Positions 9,087 to 19,217 are shown, counted from the stretch's first letter. The stretch: 64,000 bases of DNA from Acidobacteria bacterium RIFCSPLOWO2_02_FULL_65_29 (GCA_001767435.1 MEKT01000191.1:13111-77110), one strand, 5' to 3'. Notes: generated from the letters alone by a model not told the origin. Numbers and translations are program-made.

Positions 9087-9145
9087 GGGCTGGCATGGCA
9101 GGCGGGCCTGGCAGGGCGGGCGGGGCAGGCAGGCCGGGCACGGCA
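9086..9145. repeat. Word array of GGCAGG/GGGCGGG units
   Basis: GC-rich words (ggcaggcggg, cctggcaggg, ggggcaggcagg) between prfA and prmC. They share vocabulary with 5425-5500 and with the repeated leader of the gene at 5522. Confidence 0.55.
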
Positions 9146-9187
9146 AAATCCCGACGACCGGCGCGAACCCACCTCCAGGTCACGCCA

Positions 9188-10090
9188 ATGAGCAGCATCC
9201 AGGAACGCGTCGCCGCAGCGCGTCACCGTCTGCGCGAAGCCGGCATTCCCTCCGACGAGGCCGATCTCGACGCGCGCCTCCTCGCGCAGCGCGCCCTCGG
9301 ATGGGATGCGGCGCGGTTGCTCACGCGCGCGAATGAGCAGGAGCCTGCTGGCTTCCTCGACGAGTACGGCACGCTCGTCACCAGGCGCGCCGCGCGGGAG
9401 CCGATGGCGTACGTCCTCGGGCGGCAGGAGTTCTGGGGCCTCGAGTTCGAGGTATCGGCCGCCGTGCTGATTCCGCGGCCCGAAACCGAGCTCATCGTCG
9501 ACGCCGCACTCGAGACGTTCGCGGATCCGATCGCCACGATCGACATCGCCGACATTGGGACGGGCAGCGGATGCCTGGCGGTGACGCTCGCCCACGAACG
9601 CCCGAATGCCCGCGTCGTGGCCAGCGACGTCTCGGGAGCCGCGCTCGGGGTTGCGCAACGGAACGCCGCGCGACACGGTGTCTCCTCGCGGGTTCAATTT
9701 CTCGAGGCGGATCTTCTTGGAGGGACCGCGCAACCTTTCGATCTGATCGTATCGAATCCGCCGTACGTGCCCGAACGCGACCGGGCGACGCTTCAGCCCG
9801 AAGTTCGCGATTACGAGCCGCCGGCGGCCCTCTTCGCTGGAGACGATGGCCTCTCGGTGATCCGGCGGCTGGTGGACGAGGCCGCGCCACGGCTCAAGCC
9901 GAAGGGCTTCGTGATCTTCGAGTTCGGTTTCGGCCAGGCTGACGCCGTGCGGACGTTGGTCGCGCGCGCGCTGGACCTGAGTCTGCTCGAGGTGCGCAAT
10001 GATCTACAAGGCATTCCGAGAGTGGCGATCGCACGGAGAAGTTCACAGTCGACAGTTCAGTTAACAGGACTGTCAACTGTCAACTGTTGA
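9188..10090 (+). CDS. prmC: Release factor glutamine N5-methyltransferase
   Basis: Methylates the glutamine of the RF1/RF2 GGQ motif. The SAM motif DIGTGSGCLAVTLA and the catalytic NPPY (VSNPPYVPERD) are present, with the PrmC N-terminal helical domain before them. The ATG at 9188 gives a family-like N-terminus. The last ~18 residues (from about RRSSQSTVQLTG) are encoded by a low-complexity word array of CAGTTGAC/GTCAACTG type, which also supplies the stop codon. The tail is therefore probably a late addition. Confidence 0.93.
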   Translation: MSSIQERVAAARHRLREAGIPSDEADLDARLLAQRALGWDAARLLTRANEQEPAGFLDEYGTLVTRRAAREPMAYVLGRQEFWGLEFEVSAAVLIPRPETELIVDAALETFADPIATIDIADIGTGSGCLAVTLAHERPNARVVASDVSGAALGVAQRNAARHGVSSRVQFLEADLLGGTAQPFDLIVSNPPYVPERDRATLQPEVRDYEPPAALFAGDDGLSVIRRLVDEAAPRLKPKGFVIFEFGFGQADAVRTLVARALDLSLLEVRNDLQGIPRVAIARRSSQSTVQLTGLSTVNC

Positions 10091-10098
10091 CTGTAAAC
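10040..10098. repeat. GTCAACTG word array overlapping the prmC 3' end
   Basis: Repeated words (cagtcgacagttcag, ctgtcaactgtcaactg, ttgactg) cover the last codons of prmC and the gap to the HIT gene. Many of the words are mutually inverted, so the RNA could fold back. Confidence 0.65.
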
Positions 10099-10106
10099 TT
10101 CGGCGC

Positions 10107-10448
10107 ATGAACTGCCTGTTCTGCAAGATCATCAACCGCGAGATTCCGAGCTCCATTGTCTACGAGGACGATCGCCTGCTCGCCTTCAACGACATCAATC
10201 CCCAGGCGCCAACCCACGTGCTCGTGATTCCGAAGAAACACGTCGAGTCGCTGAACGACCTTCAGCCGGGAGACGATGAGCTGATCGGCGAGCTCGTTCG
10301 CCGCGCGGCGGCAATCGCGGGCGAACGCGGCATCGCGGCCGGCGGTTTCCGGACCGTGTTCAACACGAATCGCGATGCGGGACAGACAGTGTTCCACGTC
10401 CACTTGCACCTGCTCGGCGGACGAAACATGGCGTGGCCGCCGGGATGA
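10107..10448 (+). CDS. HIT-family purine nucleoside phosphoramidase (HinT-like)
   Basis: A 113-residue histidine triad hydrolase. It begins with the CLFCKII zinc-type motif and carries the active-site histidine triad HVHLHLL near residue 95. HinT-like enzymes cleave adenosine phosphoramidates and AMP-lysine; the precise physiological role here is not known. The gene is the last of a plus-strand group and is followed by a word array. Confidence 0.93.
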   Translation: MNCLFCKIINREIPSSIVYEDDRLLAFNDINPQAPTHVLVIPKKHVESLNDLQPGDDELIGELVRRAAAIAGERGIAAGGFRTVFNTNRDAGQTVFHVHLHLLGGRNMAWPPG

Positions 10449-10452
10449 GCGT

Positions 10453-10526
10453 GGAATTTGAGGATTTGAGGATTTGAGGATTTGAGGATTTGAGGATTTG
10501 AGGACTTAGAGAGATTTGACGATTTG
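10453..10526. repeat. GAGGATTT word array between convergent genes
   Basis: At least six near-perfect copies of the 8-base word GAGGATTT, with drift at the end (gaggactt, gagagattt). It lies between the HIT gene (plus) and the kinase pseudogene (minus). The same word recurs at 27256, 59845, 59980 and 61806. Confidence 0.8.
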
Positions 10527-11954
10527 TTACCGTTTTATCAGCGTGGGCCAGTTGACCACGACGCTCAGCGGTTCCGAACCTTCGTCTGGAATGGCCACCA
10601 GAAAGCGCTGGGCATCGCGCGAGATGACGAATTGATCCTCGACGGCGACGGTGCGGATACTTGTCTGGAAGAGCGGCTTGACCACTCCCACCTCAAACTC
10701 AGCCGACTGATGAGCTTCCGCCGACATCATCGTGCCGTCGAGTGCCAGATACAGAATTTCGTTCCCATCCGCGCGCCAGCGCGGCTGCCCACCGCCGTTA
10801 ATCGACACACGCGTTCGGCGCCCCGGGCCGGCAAACGGCTGGACGTACACTTCGAATCGACCGGACTCGCTCGAGATGTACGCCAACCATCGCCCGTCAG
10901 GCGACAGCTGCGGTTCGTCCTCGGGGAAGCGCGTCTCTCGCCACCGAAACGGCTTCCCATCGGCGAGCGGGAGGATCCAGATATCTGGCGGATTGCCCTC
11001 GATGTAGACGACCAAGCGTCCGTCGCGCGAGACATCTTCCACGAACGTGCTGTTCGGCGTCTTCAGAAGAAGCTCATCGGTTCCTCCGTCTCGTGAGACG
11101 CGATACACGTCGTACGCCCCGCCACGATTGGAGCGGTAGAACACATCACGCCCATCGGCCGACCATATCGGTATGCCCCCGCCTTCGGACGTCAGGCGCG
11201 AGGCAACGCCGCGCGCGATGTCCATCAGCCAGATGTCTGAGGTTCCGGTCTGAGAGTCGATACTAGTCGATACGTTGAAAGGCCAGCTGCTTCTCGTCAG
11301 GTGAAACCGAAAACTGCGAGTACATGTCTGGCTCGCCGACGGCGCCGAGCCGCCGACCGCTTCTGTCGAACCAATGGAGGCGGCTCGTCCTGACAGCGCC
11401 TGCTCGGTACACGAGGACGCCGTTGCTGGACGCCGAAAATGCCGCGTTACCGCCCGAAGCAGCGATGATGTTCTCGGCGATCGCGATGGGCGCGCCGGTC
11501 AGCTCGCCGGTAAGGATGTCGAAGGTCTGTGCGCTCAATGTGAAGCCGCGAACGAACAGCAGAAATCCCTGGGCGTAGACGGGTTTAGAGATTGCTCCAG
11601 CCACAAGACGACGAGCCTGCCCGGATTCGAGCGACGTCTGGTAGAGGCCGTCCGGCTGGTGAAAAACAATGGACTTACCGTCAGCTCCAGCACCAGCGCT
11701 CGAATGCCGTTGCTCTCTTCGAGTCCGTGAATGGCTGCGATGTTCTGATGATTCAGCGAGGCGAGCACCTGCGCTTCGCGCTGAAATCGCGCCAGTCGAT
11801 CGGGATCCGAGGCAACGATCTCCGGTAGAATTTTCAGCGCGACGTCGCGACCGAGCTTCGTGTCGCGCGCGCGGTACACCTCGCCCATGCCGCCCGCGCC
11901 AATCAGCGCGAGGACTTCATACGGGCCGAGACTGGATCCAATGGCGAGCGGCAT
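10527..11954 (-). pseudogene. Decayed Ser/Thr kinase with TolB-like propeller
   Basis: Reads from ATG 11954 as a Hanks-type kinase N-lobe (PLAIGSSLGPYEVLAL, GAGGMGEVYRARD, VALK with the ATP lysine) and stops near subdomain V at LVLEL. From about 11690 the homology jumps, in another frame, into a PD40/TolB-like beta-propeller (DGKSIVFHQPDGLYQ, then YSQFSVSPDEKQLAF). Most of the kinase and the membrane helix are gone. A 10-base tandem duplication (GTCGATACTA) at 11256-11273 adds a stop and shifts frame; the propeller resumes at 11225 (MDIARGVASRL) and runs to 10527. A full-length relative lies at 21061. Confidence 0.88.
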
Positions 11955-12054
11955 GGGCTCGGGGTCAGCTTTCTTGCAATGCCGGCGGGGCCCCACCCCC
12001 GCCGGGTTCTGACGCTGATGCCTCGGCTCCCGCCTCGGCATGGCCGCCGGCGCT

Positions 12055-12123
12055 CATGCCGCCCACGCCGATCAGCGCGAGGACTTCATACGGGCCGAAA
12101 CTGGATCCGATGACGAGCGGTAT
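12055..12123 (-). pseudogene. Duplicated kinase start fragment
   Basis: Encodes PLVIGSSFGPYEVLALIGVGGM, a second copy of the first ~23 residues of the downstream kinase pseudogene. It begins with ATA where the paralogs have ATG. Upstream it keeps the same leader as the kinase at 21061, including CACGAAA words and TATAAT. It appears to be the original 5' end, with a tandem duplicate at 11954. Confidence 0.75.
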
Positions 12124-12133
12124 GGGCTCGGGG

Positions 12134-12265
12134 TCCAGATTATAGGGATCTTTTCGTGCTTTCGTGTTTTCGTGGCCAATGAGTGTCCGTGGGGCTCGAC
12201 AATTCTCAACTCCTCGCCAAATCCTCAACTCTTCAAATCCTCAATTCCTCAAATTCCAGTGTCTT
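12134..12265. repeat. CACGAAA array plus AAATCCTC words
   Basis: On the minus strand this reads GGCCACGAAAACACGAAAGC followed by a TATAAT (12137-12142), matching the leader of the kinase at 21061. The left part (12205-12262) contains AAATCCTCAA/CTCAACTCTTC words and ends against the M16 peptidase gene. Confidence 0.7.
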
Positions 12266-13538
12266 CCGTGTATGGCCCGGCAACGACGATGGTGGCGCGC
12301 GCCGGGTCAAGGGCTTCCTTCGCCGCCTCGTGCACCTCGTCCAGCGTGACCGCGCCCAGGATTCCCGGGAGCCGGCGGTCGTAGTCCAGGCCGAGGCCGA
12401 AGAACTCCATCGCTTGCAAAAAGTTCGCGATGCCCGCGTTGGCCTCGAGCGCCCGCGGCATCGATCCGACCAGATACTGCTTCATCTCCCGCAATTCCTT
12501 GTCGAAGAGGCCGTCGATTCGCAGCCGCGTGAGCTCGTCGTCGATCGAGCTGATGGCGCGTTCGACGTTGGCCGAGCTGACGCCGGCGCGGATGACGAGC
12601 GGCCCTTCGAGAACGTTCGCGTCGAGCGCGCTCGACACGTGGTACGCCATGCCTTGCCGCTCGCGAATGCTGTCGCCCAGCCGTCCACCAAGCGCGTACT
12701 GGCCGAGCGCGACGTTCATCAGCCAGTAGGCATAGTAGGCAGGGTCGGTCCGGGCAATCGTCGTGAAGCCGTACGCGATCTCTGTTTGCGCCTTGTTCAT
12801 CATCGGGATCACGTGGCGCCGGCGAGCCGCCGATCGCGCCACCGGGGGAAGCGGCACGGGCGCGGGCCTGGCGGCACGCCATCCTCCGAACACGCGGTCG
12901 GCCGCGTCGAGCGCACGGCCCGCGTCGACGTCGCCGACGATCACGGCCGAGAGCTCGCTCGGCGCGAACCGCGCCGCGTGCAAGGCCAGGAGCCGCTCGC
13001 GCGTGAGCCCCTCGACGATCTCGACACTGCCCTTCGTCCGTCGTCCGTACGGATGCTGCTCTCCGTACAGCAGTGCCATCAGGCCCTCGGTGGCGCGCAC
13101 CGCAGGGCTGTCGTCGTCCTGCTTGATAGCGGAGACGACTTCACCCTTGCGCGTGGCCAGCTCGTGTTCGGGCACCGTCGGCGCCATCAGCACGTCGCCG
13201 AGGAGCGCGAGGATGTCCTCGAAATCCTTCGCCAGGCACGTGCACACGACCGAGAACAGGTGGCGTGTAACGTTGATGGTGAGCGAGATGCCGCGGCCGT
13301 CGATTTCCTCGGCAAGGGCGTCGGCGCTGCGGCGGGCGGTGCCCCGATCGATCACACGCGCGAGCAAATACGACGCGCCCGGCGCGTCCGGCGGATCGCA
13401 GATTGATCCCGCGCGCACGGCGAGGTTGAGGGCCACTGCTGGGGTCTTGCGCGTCTCCTTGGCGAGGACGACGACGCCATTGTCGAGCGTCGAGCGGACG
13501 GGTGTGAGCCCGGAACCTTCCTGGGGGGCCGGGGGCAT
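12249..13538 (-). CDS. M16 peptidase, non-catalytic (beta) subunit
   Basis: A 429-residue insulinase-like protein with the two-lobed M16 fold but no HxxEH zinc motif; the equivalent place reads GASYLLARVIDRGT. It keeps the RERQGMAYHVSS segment, resembling the Arg/Tyr pair that the non-zinc subunit donates to substrate binding in heterodimeric M16B peptidases. Its ATG overlaps the stop of the catalytic subunit gene (TGATG), so the pair is coupled and most likely forms a heterodimer. Confidence 0.88.
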   Translation of the reverse strand: MPPAPQEGSGLTPVRSTLDNGVVVLAKETRKTPAVALNLAVRAGSICDPPDAPGASYLLARVIDRGTARRSADALAEEIDGRGISLTINVTRHLFSVVCTCLAKDFEDILALLGDVLMAPTVPEHELATRKGEVVSAIKQDDDSPAVRATEGLMALLYGEQHPYGRRTKGSVEIVEGLTRERLLALHAARFAPSELSAVIVGDVDAGRALDAADRVFGGWRAARPAPVPLPPVARSAARRRHVIPMMNKAQTEIAYGFTTIARTDPAYYAYWLMNVALGQYALGGRLGDSIRERQGMAYHVSSALDANVLEGPLVIRAGVSSANVERAISSIDDELTRLRIDGLFDKELREMKQYLVGSMPRALEANAGIANFLQAMEFFGLGLDYDRRLPGILGAVTLDEVHEAAKEALDPARATIVVAGPYTEDTGI

Positions 13539-14833
13539 CACGCGCTCGCGACGGGGAGCGGAACGAACGCGCCGATCGTGCGGTTCGAATCCAACAGCAG
13601 TTCTCGTGCGGTGCCAGCGACCTGGTCGAGCGTCACCGCGTCGATGCGCGACGGCAGCTCGGTGAAGACGTCCACGCTGGCGATGGTCTCGAAGTACCCG
13701 AGCTGATGCGCGATGTTGGTCACGCTGTCGTTGTCGAAGACCAGCCGGGCCTGGAGCTGCGCGCGGGCCCGATCGAGCTCGGCGGGCGTGATGCCCTCGC
13801 GCCGCACGCGATCGAGCTCGCCGAGCAGCGCCTCCTCGACAGCCGAGAGCGGCGTCCCGTCCGTCGCGGTCGCAGAAACCGTGTAGAGGAACGGCTGCGC
13901 GGTCGGCACGAGCTGGCCCGACACCGAAGAGGCAAGGCCGCGTTCGACCAAGGTACGATACAGGCGCGCCTTCCGCTGCGGCGGCGCCACGCGGAAGCTC
14001 GACCACAGGTTCACGCCCTTCGCGCTCGTCAGCACGGCGTCGAGCACGAGCGCCGGAACAAACCCGGCGTCGGCAACCGCCGGCGCATGGTACGCCACCT
14101 TCAGGTACGCCGTGGTGCCTTCCTTTCGAATCGTGAGCCGCCGCTCGCCGGTTTGTTCCGGCTCGATCGTCGTCTTGCGGACGGGCTGAGGGCCGGCCGC
14201 GACACCGCCGAAGTGGGCCTCGACCTTCCGGAACACGTCATCCGGCTCCACGTCGCCGACGATCACCAGGGTCGCGTTGTTGGGCACGTAGTGGCTGCGA
14301 TAGTAGCCGTACAGATCCTCACGGGTCATCGATTGCAAGTCGGAGAGCCAGCCGATGGTCGGATGGCGGTAGGGATGCGCCTTGAACGCCGTCGCCGTCA
14401 GCTCCTGGTCGAGCAGTTGATCGGGATCGTTCTCGCCGCCGTGGAGCTCGGAGATGATGACGGTCCGCTCCGACTCGCAGTCGTCCGGATGGTACAGGCA
14501 GCGCGCCATCCGCTCCGACTCGATGAAGAGCATGCGATCGAGCGCGTCGCGCGTCGCCGTCTCGAGGTACGTCGTCTGATCGATCCAGGTGTAGCCGTTC
14601 CAGGCGCCGCCGAACTGCTCGATGATGCCCTTCACCTGGTCGCGGGGGATGTTCGTCGTCCCCTTGAAGTTCATGTGCTCCACCCAGTGCGACACGCCGG
14701 TCAGGCCCGGTCGCTCGTCCCTGGAGCCGACCTTGTACCAGCACCAGACCGAGGCGAGCGGGGCCGTGTGTTCCTCCCGGACCAGAACCTTTAGTCCATT
14801 GTCGAGGGTGTGGGAGCGATGCGAAGGACTCAT
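13538..14833 (-). CDS. M16 zinc peptidase, catalytic (alpha) subunit
   Basis: A 431-residue insulinase-family protease. The inverted zinc motif HWVEH (in GVSHWVEHMNFKGT) is intact, and the downstream glutamate ligand is probably in ELHGGENDPDQ. No signal peptide is evident, so location is uncertain. It lies directly upstream of the inactive partner and divergent from ileS, with only 30 bp between starts. Substrate unknown. Confidence 0.9.
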   Translation of the reverse strand: MSPSHRSHTLDNGLKVLVREEHTAPLASVWCWYKVGSRDERPGLTGVSHWVEHMNFKGTTNIPRDQVKGIIEQFGGAWNGYTWIDQTTYLETATRDALDRMLFIESERMARCLYHPDDCESERTVIISELHGGENDPDQLLDQELTATAFKAHPYRHPTIGWLSDLQSMTREDLYGYYRSHYVPNNATLVIVGDVEPDDVFRKVEAHFGGVAAGPQPVRKTTIEPEQTGERRLTIRKEGTTAYLKVAYHAPAVADAGFVPALVLDAVLTSAKGVNLWSSFRVAPPQRKARLYRTLVERGLASSVSGQLVPTAQPFLYTVSATATDGTPLSAVEEALLGELDRVRREGITPAELDRARAQLQARLVFDNDSVTNIAHQLGYFETIASVDVFTELPSRIDAVTLDQVAGTARELLLDSNRTIGAFVPLPVASA

Positions 14834-14863
14834 CGATTCTCATTATAAAATCGTTGGATACCC

Positions 14864-17815
14864 ATGCCTGAGTGGAAAGACACGGTCAACCTGCCGCGGA
14901 CGGACTTTCCCATGAAGGCGAATCTGCCGACGAGCGAGCCCCAGACGCTCGCGCGGTGGACCGCCATGGACCTCTACGGAAAGATCCGCGAGAGCCGGAA
15001 GGACGCGCCGAAATTCGTCCTGCACGACGGACCGCCGTACGCCAACGGCAACATCCACCTCGGCACGGCCCTCAACAAGATTCTGAAAGACCTCGTCGTG
15101 AAATCTCGATCGATGGCGGGCTTCGACGCGCCGTACGTCGTGGGCTACGACTGCCACGGCCTGCCGATCGAGCTGAAGGTCGACCGCGAGCTCGGCCCCA
15201 AGAAGCGCCAGATGTCGGCGGCCGACTTCTGTCGCGCCTGCCGCGCGTACGCCGAGCGGTTCATCGGGACGATGACGGAACAGTTCCAGCGCCTGGGCAT
15301 TCTCGGAACCTGGGACGATCCGTACTTGACGATGAACTTCAAGTATCAGGCGGCGATCGCGAGAGCCTTCGGCAAGTTCGTCGAGCAGGATCTTGTCTAC
15401 AAGGGCAAGAAGCCCGTGCATTGGTGCATTCACTGCCGCACGGCGCTCGCCGAAGCCGAAGTCGAGTACGAGGATCACGCATCGCCGTCGATCTACGTGG
15501 AGTTCCCGCTCCCGCCTGAACACGCCGCGGTGCTGGCCTCGCGCGTGCCGGCACTGGCCGGCCGCCAGGTCTCGGTCCTCATCTGGACGACGACGCCGTG
15601 GACGATTCCGTCGAATCTGGCGATCGCGTTTCATCCCGAGTTCGACTACGCGGCGTACGAGGTGGACGGGCGCGCGGTGATCGTCGCCGAGGCGCTCGCC
15701 CCTGCCGTCGCGGCGGCGACCGGCCGCGCGTTTGGCGCCCCCGTGGCGCGGATGAAGGGCGAGGTCTTCGAGCACATCCGTTTTCGACACCCGCTCTACG
15801 AGCGCGATTCGGTGGGCGTGCTCGGCGAGTACGTGACGCTCGAGGCCGGCACGGGCGCCGTGCACACGGCGCCGGGCCACGGCGCCGACGACTTCGCCGC
15901 CGGCATGAAGTACGGCCTGGAGATCTACGCGCCGGTCGGGCCGGCGGGCCACTTTCTCGAGACGGTCGAGCTCTTTGCCGGCCAGCGCGTCTTCGACGCG
16001 AACCCGAAGATCGAAGAAGCGCTGCACGCACGCGGCAGGCTCTGGCATCGTCAGTCGTTCGCGCACCAGTACCCGCATTGCTGGCGCTGCCACCACCCGG
16101 TGATCTTCCTGGCCACGAGCCAGTGGTTCATCAGGATGGACGGCGTGCTCGCGGGCGAGGAAAGGGCAGCGGGCGGAGGGCAAAGGGCGGAGGGCGGAGG
16201 GCAAAGGGCAAAGGGCGAAGGGCAAAGGGCAGAGGGCAAGGGGCTGGTAGCTGAGCGCCGAGAGCTGCAAGCCGACAGCGTCCGAACACTCCGCCAGGCT
16301 GCGCTCGATGCGATCGATCACCAGGTGAAGTGGATCCCGGCGTGGGGGCACGACCGTATCTACAACATGGTGGCGAACCGCCCCGACTGGTGCATCTCGC
16401 GGCAGCGCGCGTGGGGCGTCCCGATTCCCGCGCTCGATTGCACAGCGTGCGGCGAGGCGGTGGTGACGCCCGCGATCGTCGAGCAGGCGGCGCACGTGTT
16501 CGAACAATACGGCGCCGACGCCTGGTACGAACGGCCGACCGAAGAGTTCGTGCCGAAGGGCGTGACGTGCCCGACATGCGGCGGGACCGTCTTCGAGCGC
16601 GAGATGAACATCCTCGACGTGTGGTTCGATTCCGGGTCGAGCCACGAGGCGGTGCTCTCGGTGCGTCCCGAGCTGACGTGGCCCGCCGACATGTACCTCG
16701 AGGGCAGCGACCAGCACCGCGGCTGGTTTCAGAGCTCGCTGTTCGTCGGCCTCGGCACGCGCGGCCGCCCGCCGTTCCGCGAAGTGGTGACCCACGGGTT
16801 CCTCATCAACGTCGACGGGACGAAGATGTCCAAGTCGCTCGGGAACGCCATCGAGCCGGGCGACGTCATCAAGGAGAGCGGCGCCGACATCCTGCGGCTT
16901 TGGGTGTCGATGAGCGACTACCGGGAAGAAATCCGCGTCGGCAAGGAAATCCTGGCGCGGGCGGTCGAAGCGTACCGGAAGATTCGGAACACGCTCAGAT
17001 ACCTGCTGGCGAATCTGTACGACTTCGATCCGCGCGCCGATCAGGTCGATCGCGGCCGGCTCGAGGAGGTCGACCGCTACATCCTGGCGCGCTACAGCGA
17101 GGTGTCACGGAAGATCCTGGACGCGTACGAAGAGTACGATTACGGAACCATCTTTCAGACGCTGAACGCGTTCACGACCGTGGATCTGAGCGCGTTCTAC
17201 GCCGACGTCTCGAAGGATCGGGTGTACACTTTCGCCGCCCGCTCGATCGAGCGCCGATCGGCTCAGACGGCGATGTACATCATGGCCGATGGGCTGACGC
17301 GACTGGTCGCGCCTATTCTGTCGTTCACGGCCGACGAGCTCTGGCGGTTTCTGCCTGGCTCGCGCGAGGAATCGGTGCATATCGCCGTCTTCCCAACGCG
17401 GACCGATCTCGACCAGCTGGCCGACCCGGAGGTTCTCGAGCGGTGGAGCCTTTTCACGGCGTTGCGCGAGCGGGTGCTGGCCGAGATCGAGCCGCTGCGC
17501 AAGGACAAGCGGATTGGCAGCTCGCTCCAGGCCAAGGTGGTCCTGTCTGCCGCTGCCCGGGATTTCGAGTTCCTGAAGCAGTACGAGCGCCTCCTGCCGA
17601 TGCTGTTCATTGTCTCGGAGGTTGAGCTGCACGTGGGCCACGCTGGATCAGCGGACGTTCCGGAGTCCGGCAAGCCTGCCATTGCGATTGAGCGCGCCGC
17701 CGGCGTGAAATGCGATCGCTGCTGGCGGTACGTGAAGCATGTGTCAGCCGAGCCGGCCTGGGCGGGCCTGTGCGATCGGTGCCAGCAGGTCCTCGCGGAA
17801 CCCATCCATGGCTGA
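14864..17815 (+). CDS. ileS: Isoleucyl-tRNA synthetase with low-complexity insert
   Basis: Charges tRNA-Ile with isoleucine and edits valine. At 983 residues it has the class I signatures HLGT (in [12 protein letters not shown]) and KMSKS (654-658), the CP1 editing domain, and a C-terminal zinc finger (CDRCW...CDRC). Residues ~430-472 (16151-16280), just after QWFIRMDG and before LRQAALDAI, are a Gly/Gln/Arg/Ala/Glu-rich insert encoded by AGGGCAAAGGGC words. The insert keeps the frame. TATAAA at 14844 may be the -10 box. lspA overlaps its stop. Confidence 0.97.
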   Translation: MPEWKDTVNLPRTDFPMKANLPTSEPQTLARWTAMDLYGKIRESRKDAPKFVLHDGPPYANGNIHLGTALNKILKDLVVKSRSMAGFDAPYVVGYDCHGLPIELKVDRELGPKKRQMSAADFCRACRAYAERFIGTMTEQFQRLGILGTWDDPYLTMNFKYQAAIARAFGKFVEQDLVYKGKKPVHWCIHCRTALAEAEVEYEDHASPSIYVEFPLPPEHAAVLASRVPALAGRQVSVLIWTTTPWTIPSNLAIAFHPEFDYAAYEVDGRAVIVAEALAPAVAAATGRAFGAPVARMKGEVFEHIRFRHPLYERDSVGVLGEYVTLEAGTGAVHTAPGHGADDFAAGMKYGLEIYAPVGPAGHFLETVELFAGQRVFDANPKIEEALHARGRLWHRQSFAHQYPHCWRCHHPVIFLATSQWFIRMDGVLAGEERAAGGGQRAEGGGQRAKGEGQRAEGKGLVAERRELQADSVRTLRQAALDAIDHQVKWIPAWGHDRIYNMVANRPDWCISRQRAWGVPIPALDCTACGEAVVTPAIVEQAAHVFEQYGADAWYERPTEEFVPKGVTCPTCGGTVFEREMNILDVWFDSGSSHEAVLSVRPELTWPADMYLEGSDQHRGWFQSSLFVGLGTRGRPPFREVVTHGFLINVDGTKMSKSLGNAIEPGDVIKESGADILRLWVSMSDYREEIRVGKEILARAVEAYRKIRNTLRYLLANLYDFDPRADQVDRGRLEEVDRYILARYSEVSRKILDAYEEYDYGTIFQTLNAFTTVDLSAFYADVSKDRVYTFAARSIERRSAQTAMYIMADGLTRLVAPILSFTADELWRFLPGSREESVHIAVFPTRTDLDQLADPEVLERWSLFTALRERVLAEIEPLRKDKRIGSSLQAKVVLSAAARDFEFLKQYERLLPMLFIVSEVELHVGHAGSADVPESGKPAIAIERAAGVKCDRCWRYVKHVSAEPAWAGLCDRCQQVLAEPIHG
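16151..16265. repeat. AGGGCAAAGGGCGG word array inside ileS
   Basis: Roughly ten drifting copies of a GGGCAAA/GGGCGGA word, then a TAGCTGAGCGCCGAG-type word. The style is identical to the intergenic arrays, but here it is in frame within an essential gene. Confidence 0.85.
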
Positions 17816-18341
17816 CGCGACCGCGGCAGAATCCTTTCAACCCGTTTCGGCCGCCTCGGGGCGCCGCCGGCTCGAGATCTGGCTGCCGCTGGCCGTCGTC
17901 GCGATCGACCAGATCACCAAGGCGCTCGTTCGCCAGATGCTCCCGCTTCACGAAAGCGTCTCGATCGTCCCGGGACTGCTGGACCTCACGCACGTGCGCA
18001 ATACCGGGGCGGCGTTCGGACTGCTCAATGCGGTCGATTTCCCGTTCAAGGCCGTGCTGATCCCCCTCGTCGCCGCCGCCGCGCTCGTTGCGGTGGGCCT
18101 GTACTCGGCGAGCCTCGCGCATCACCAGATGCTGGCCCGCATCGGACTGGCGCTCATCATCGGCGGCGCCGCGGGCAACCTGCTCGACCGCGTGGTCGTG
18201 GGATCGGTCGTGGACTTCGTCGATGTCTACTGGCGGGCATGGCATTTCTGGGCGTTCAACGCCGCCGATTCCGCCATCACGATAGGCGTGGCCGTGATGA
18301 TTCTCGATATGATCGGTCCTAGACATCTTCCAAGGCCATGA
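17808..18341 (+). CDS. lspA: Lipoprotein signal peptidase (signal peptidase II)
   Basis: Cleaves the signal peptide of prolipoproteins after lipidation, within the inner membrane. The 177-residue protein has four hydrophobic segments and both aspartic protease motifs: [15 protein letters not shown] and [11 protein letters not shown]. The ATG overlaps the ileS stop by eight bases. lgt, the preceding enzyme of the pathway, follows after 72 bases. Confidence 0.95.
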   Translation: MADATAAESFQPVSAASGRRRLEIWLPLAVVAIDQITKALVRQMLPLHESVSIVPGLLDLTHVRNTGAAFGLLNAVDFPFKAVLIPLVAAAALVAVGLYSASLAHHQMLARIGLALIIGGAAGNLLDRVVVGSVVDFVDVYWRAWHFWAFNAADSAITIGVAVMILDMIGPRHLPRP

Positions 18342-18389
18342 TCGTGACACATGAAGCACGTTTCTGTCGGCGAGCCTTGGAAGCTGTCT
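18321..18389. promoter_or_regulatory. Long inverted repeat across the lspA stop
   Basis: AGACATCTTCCAAGGC (18321-18336) pairs with GCCTTGGAAGCTGTCT (18374-18389), 15 of 16 positions, around a 37-base loop. The left arm lies in the last lspA codons. It could terminate, attenuate or stabilise the message before lgt. No U tract follows. Confidence 0.5.
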
Positions 18390-18413
18390 TAGGCGGGGGC
18401 TTCGTGACCACCC

Positions 18414-19217
18414 ATGTATCCAAGGCTGTTTGAGCTCGGGCCGATCACCGTCTACACGTACGGGGTCCTGCTGGCCGCGGCGTATCTCTTTGGCCTGAAG
18501 CTTGCGATGGTCCGCGCGAAGGCGCGCCAGCTCGACGAAGCGCGGGTGCTCGACCTCGGCATCTACATCATCATCAGCGCGCTCGTGGGCGCAAAGCTCC
18601 TGCTGCTGGTCCTCGATTTCCGGACGTATGTTTCCAACCCTCGCGAGCTGCTGACCCTCGTGCGGGTCGCCGGCGTGTTCTACGGCGGCCTCATCCTGGC
18701 GGTCGTCGTCTCGCTCTGGTACATCCGCCGCGTCGGCCTTCCGCTCTGGACGACCTGCGACGTGTTTGCGCCGGGCATCGCGCTCGGGCACGTGGTCGGG
18801 CGCCTGGGGTGCCTGTTCGCCGGCTGCTGCTTCGGCAAGCCGACCGATCTGCCCTGGGGGATCACGTTCACCGATCCGTTTGCGGCCTCCAACACGGGCA
18901 CGCCGCTCAACGTGCCGCTCCATCCCACACAGCTCTACGAAGCGGGCGCCGAAGCGCTCATCCTGCTCGTGCTGCTCGCCACCGAATCGCGCGGTCGCCG
19001 CTATGCCGGCCGGACCTTCTGGCTTTACATGCTGCTCTACGCCATCTCGCGCTACATCGTGGAGATCTACCGCGGCGATCCGGGGCGCGGCACGATCGGC
19101 GTATTCTCGACGTCGCAGTTCATTTCGCTGCTCCTCGTGCCGCTGGCCGTCGTCATGCTGCTCTATCTGCGGCGAACCATCTCGCCGGAACCCAGGCAGG
19201 TTCGAAAGGCTGCGTGA
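18414..19217 (+). CDS. lgt: Prolipoprotein diacylglyceryl transferase
   Basis: Moves diacylglycerol from phosphatidylglycerol onto the lipobox cysteine of prolipoproteins in the inner membrane. The 267-residue polytopic protein carries the HVVGRLGCLFAGCCFGKP signature with the conserved His-Gly-Arg. Adjacent to lspA, so two successive steps of lipoprotein maturation are co-located. Its TGA overlaps the GTG start of the next gene. Confidence 0.94.
   Translation: MYPRLFELGPITVYTYGVLLAAAYLFGLKLAMVRAKARQLDEARVLDLGIYIIISALVGAKLLLLVLDFRTYVSNPRELLTLVRVAGVFYGGLILAVVVSLWYIRRVGLPLWTTCDVFAPGIALGHVVGRLGCLFAGCCFGKPTDLPWGITFTDPFAASNTGTPLNVPLHPTQLYEAGAEALILLVLLATESRGRRYAGRTFWLYMLLYAISRYIVEIYRGDPGRGTIGVFSTSQFISLLLVPLAVVMLLYLRRTISPEPRQVRKAA

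Noticed and set aside
13575-13600. GGTTCGAATCC, resembling a tRNA T-arm
   Set aside because: It lies inside the M16 peptidase coding frame, with no acceptor, D or anticodon stems around it.
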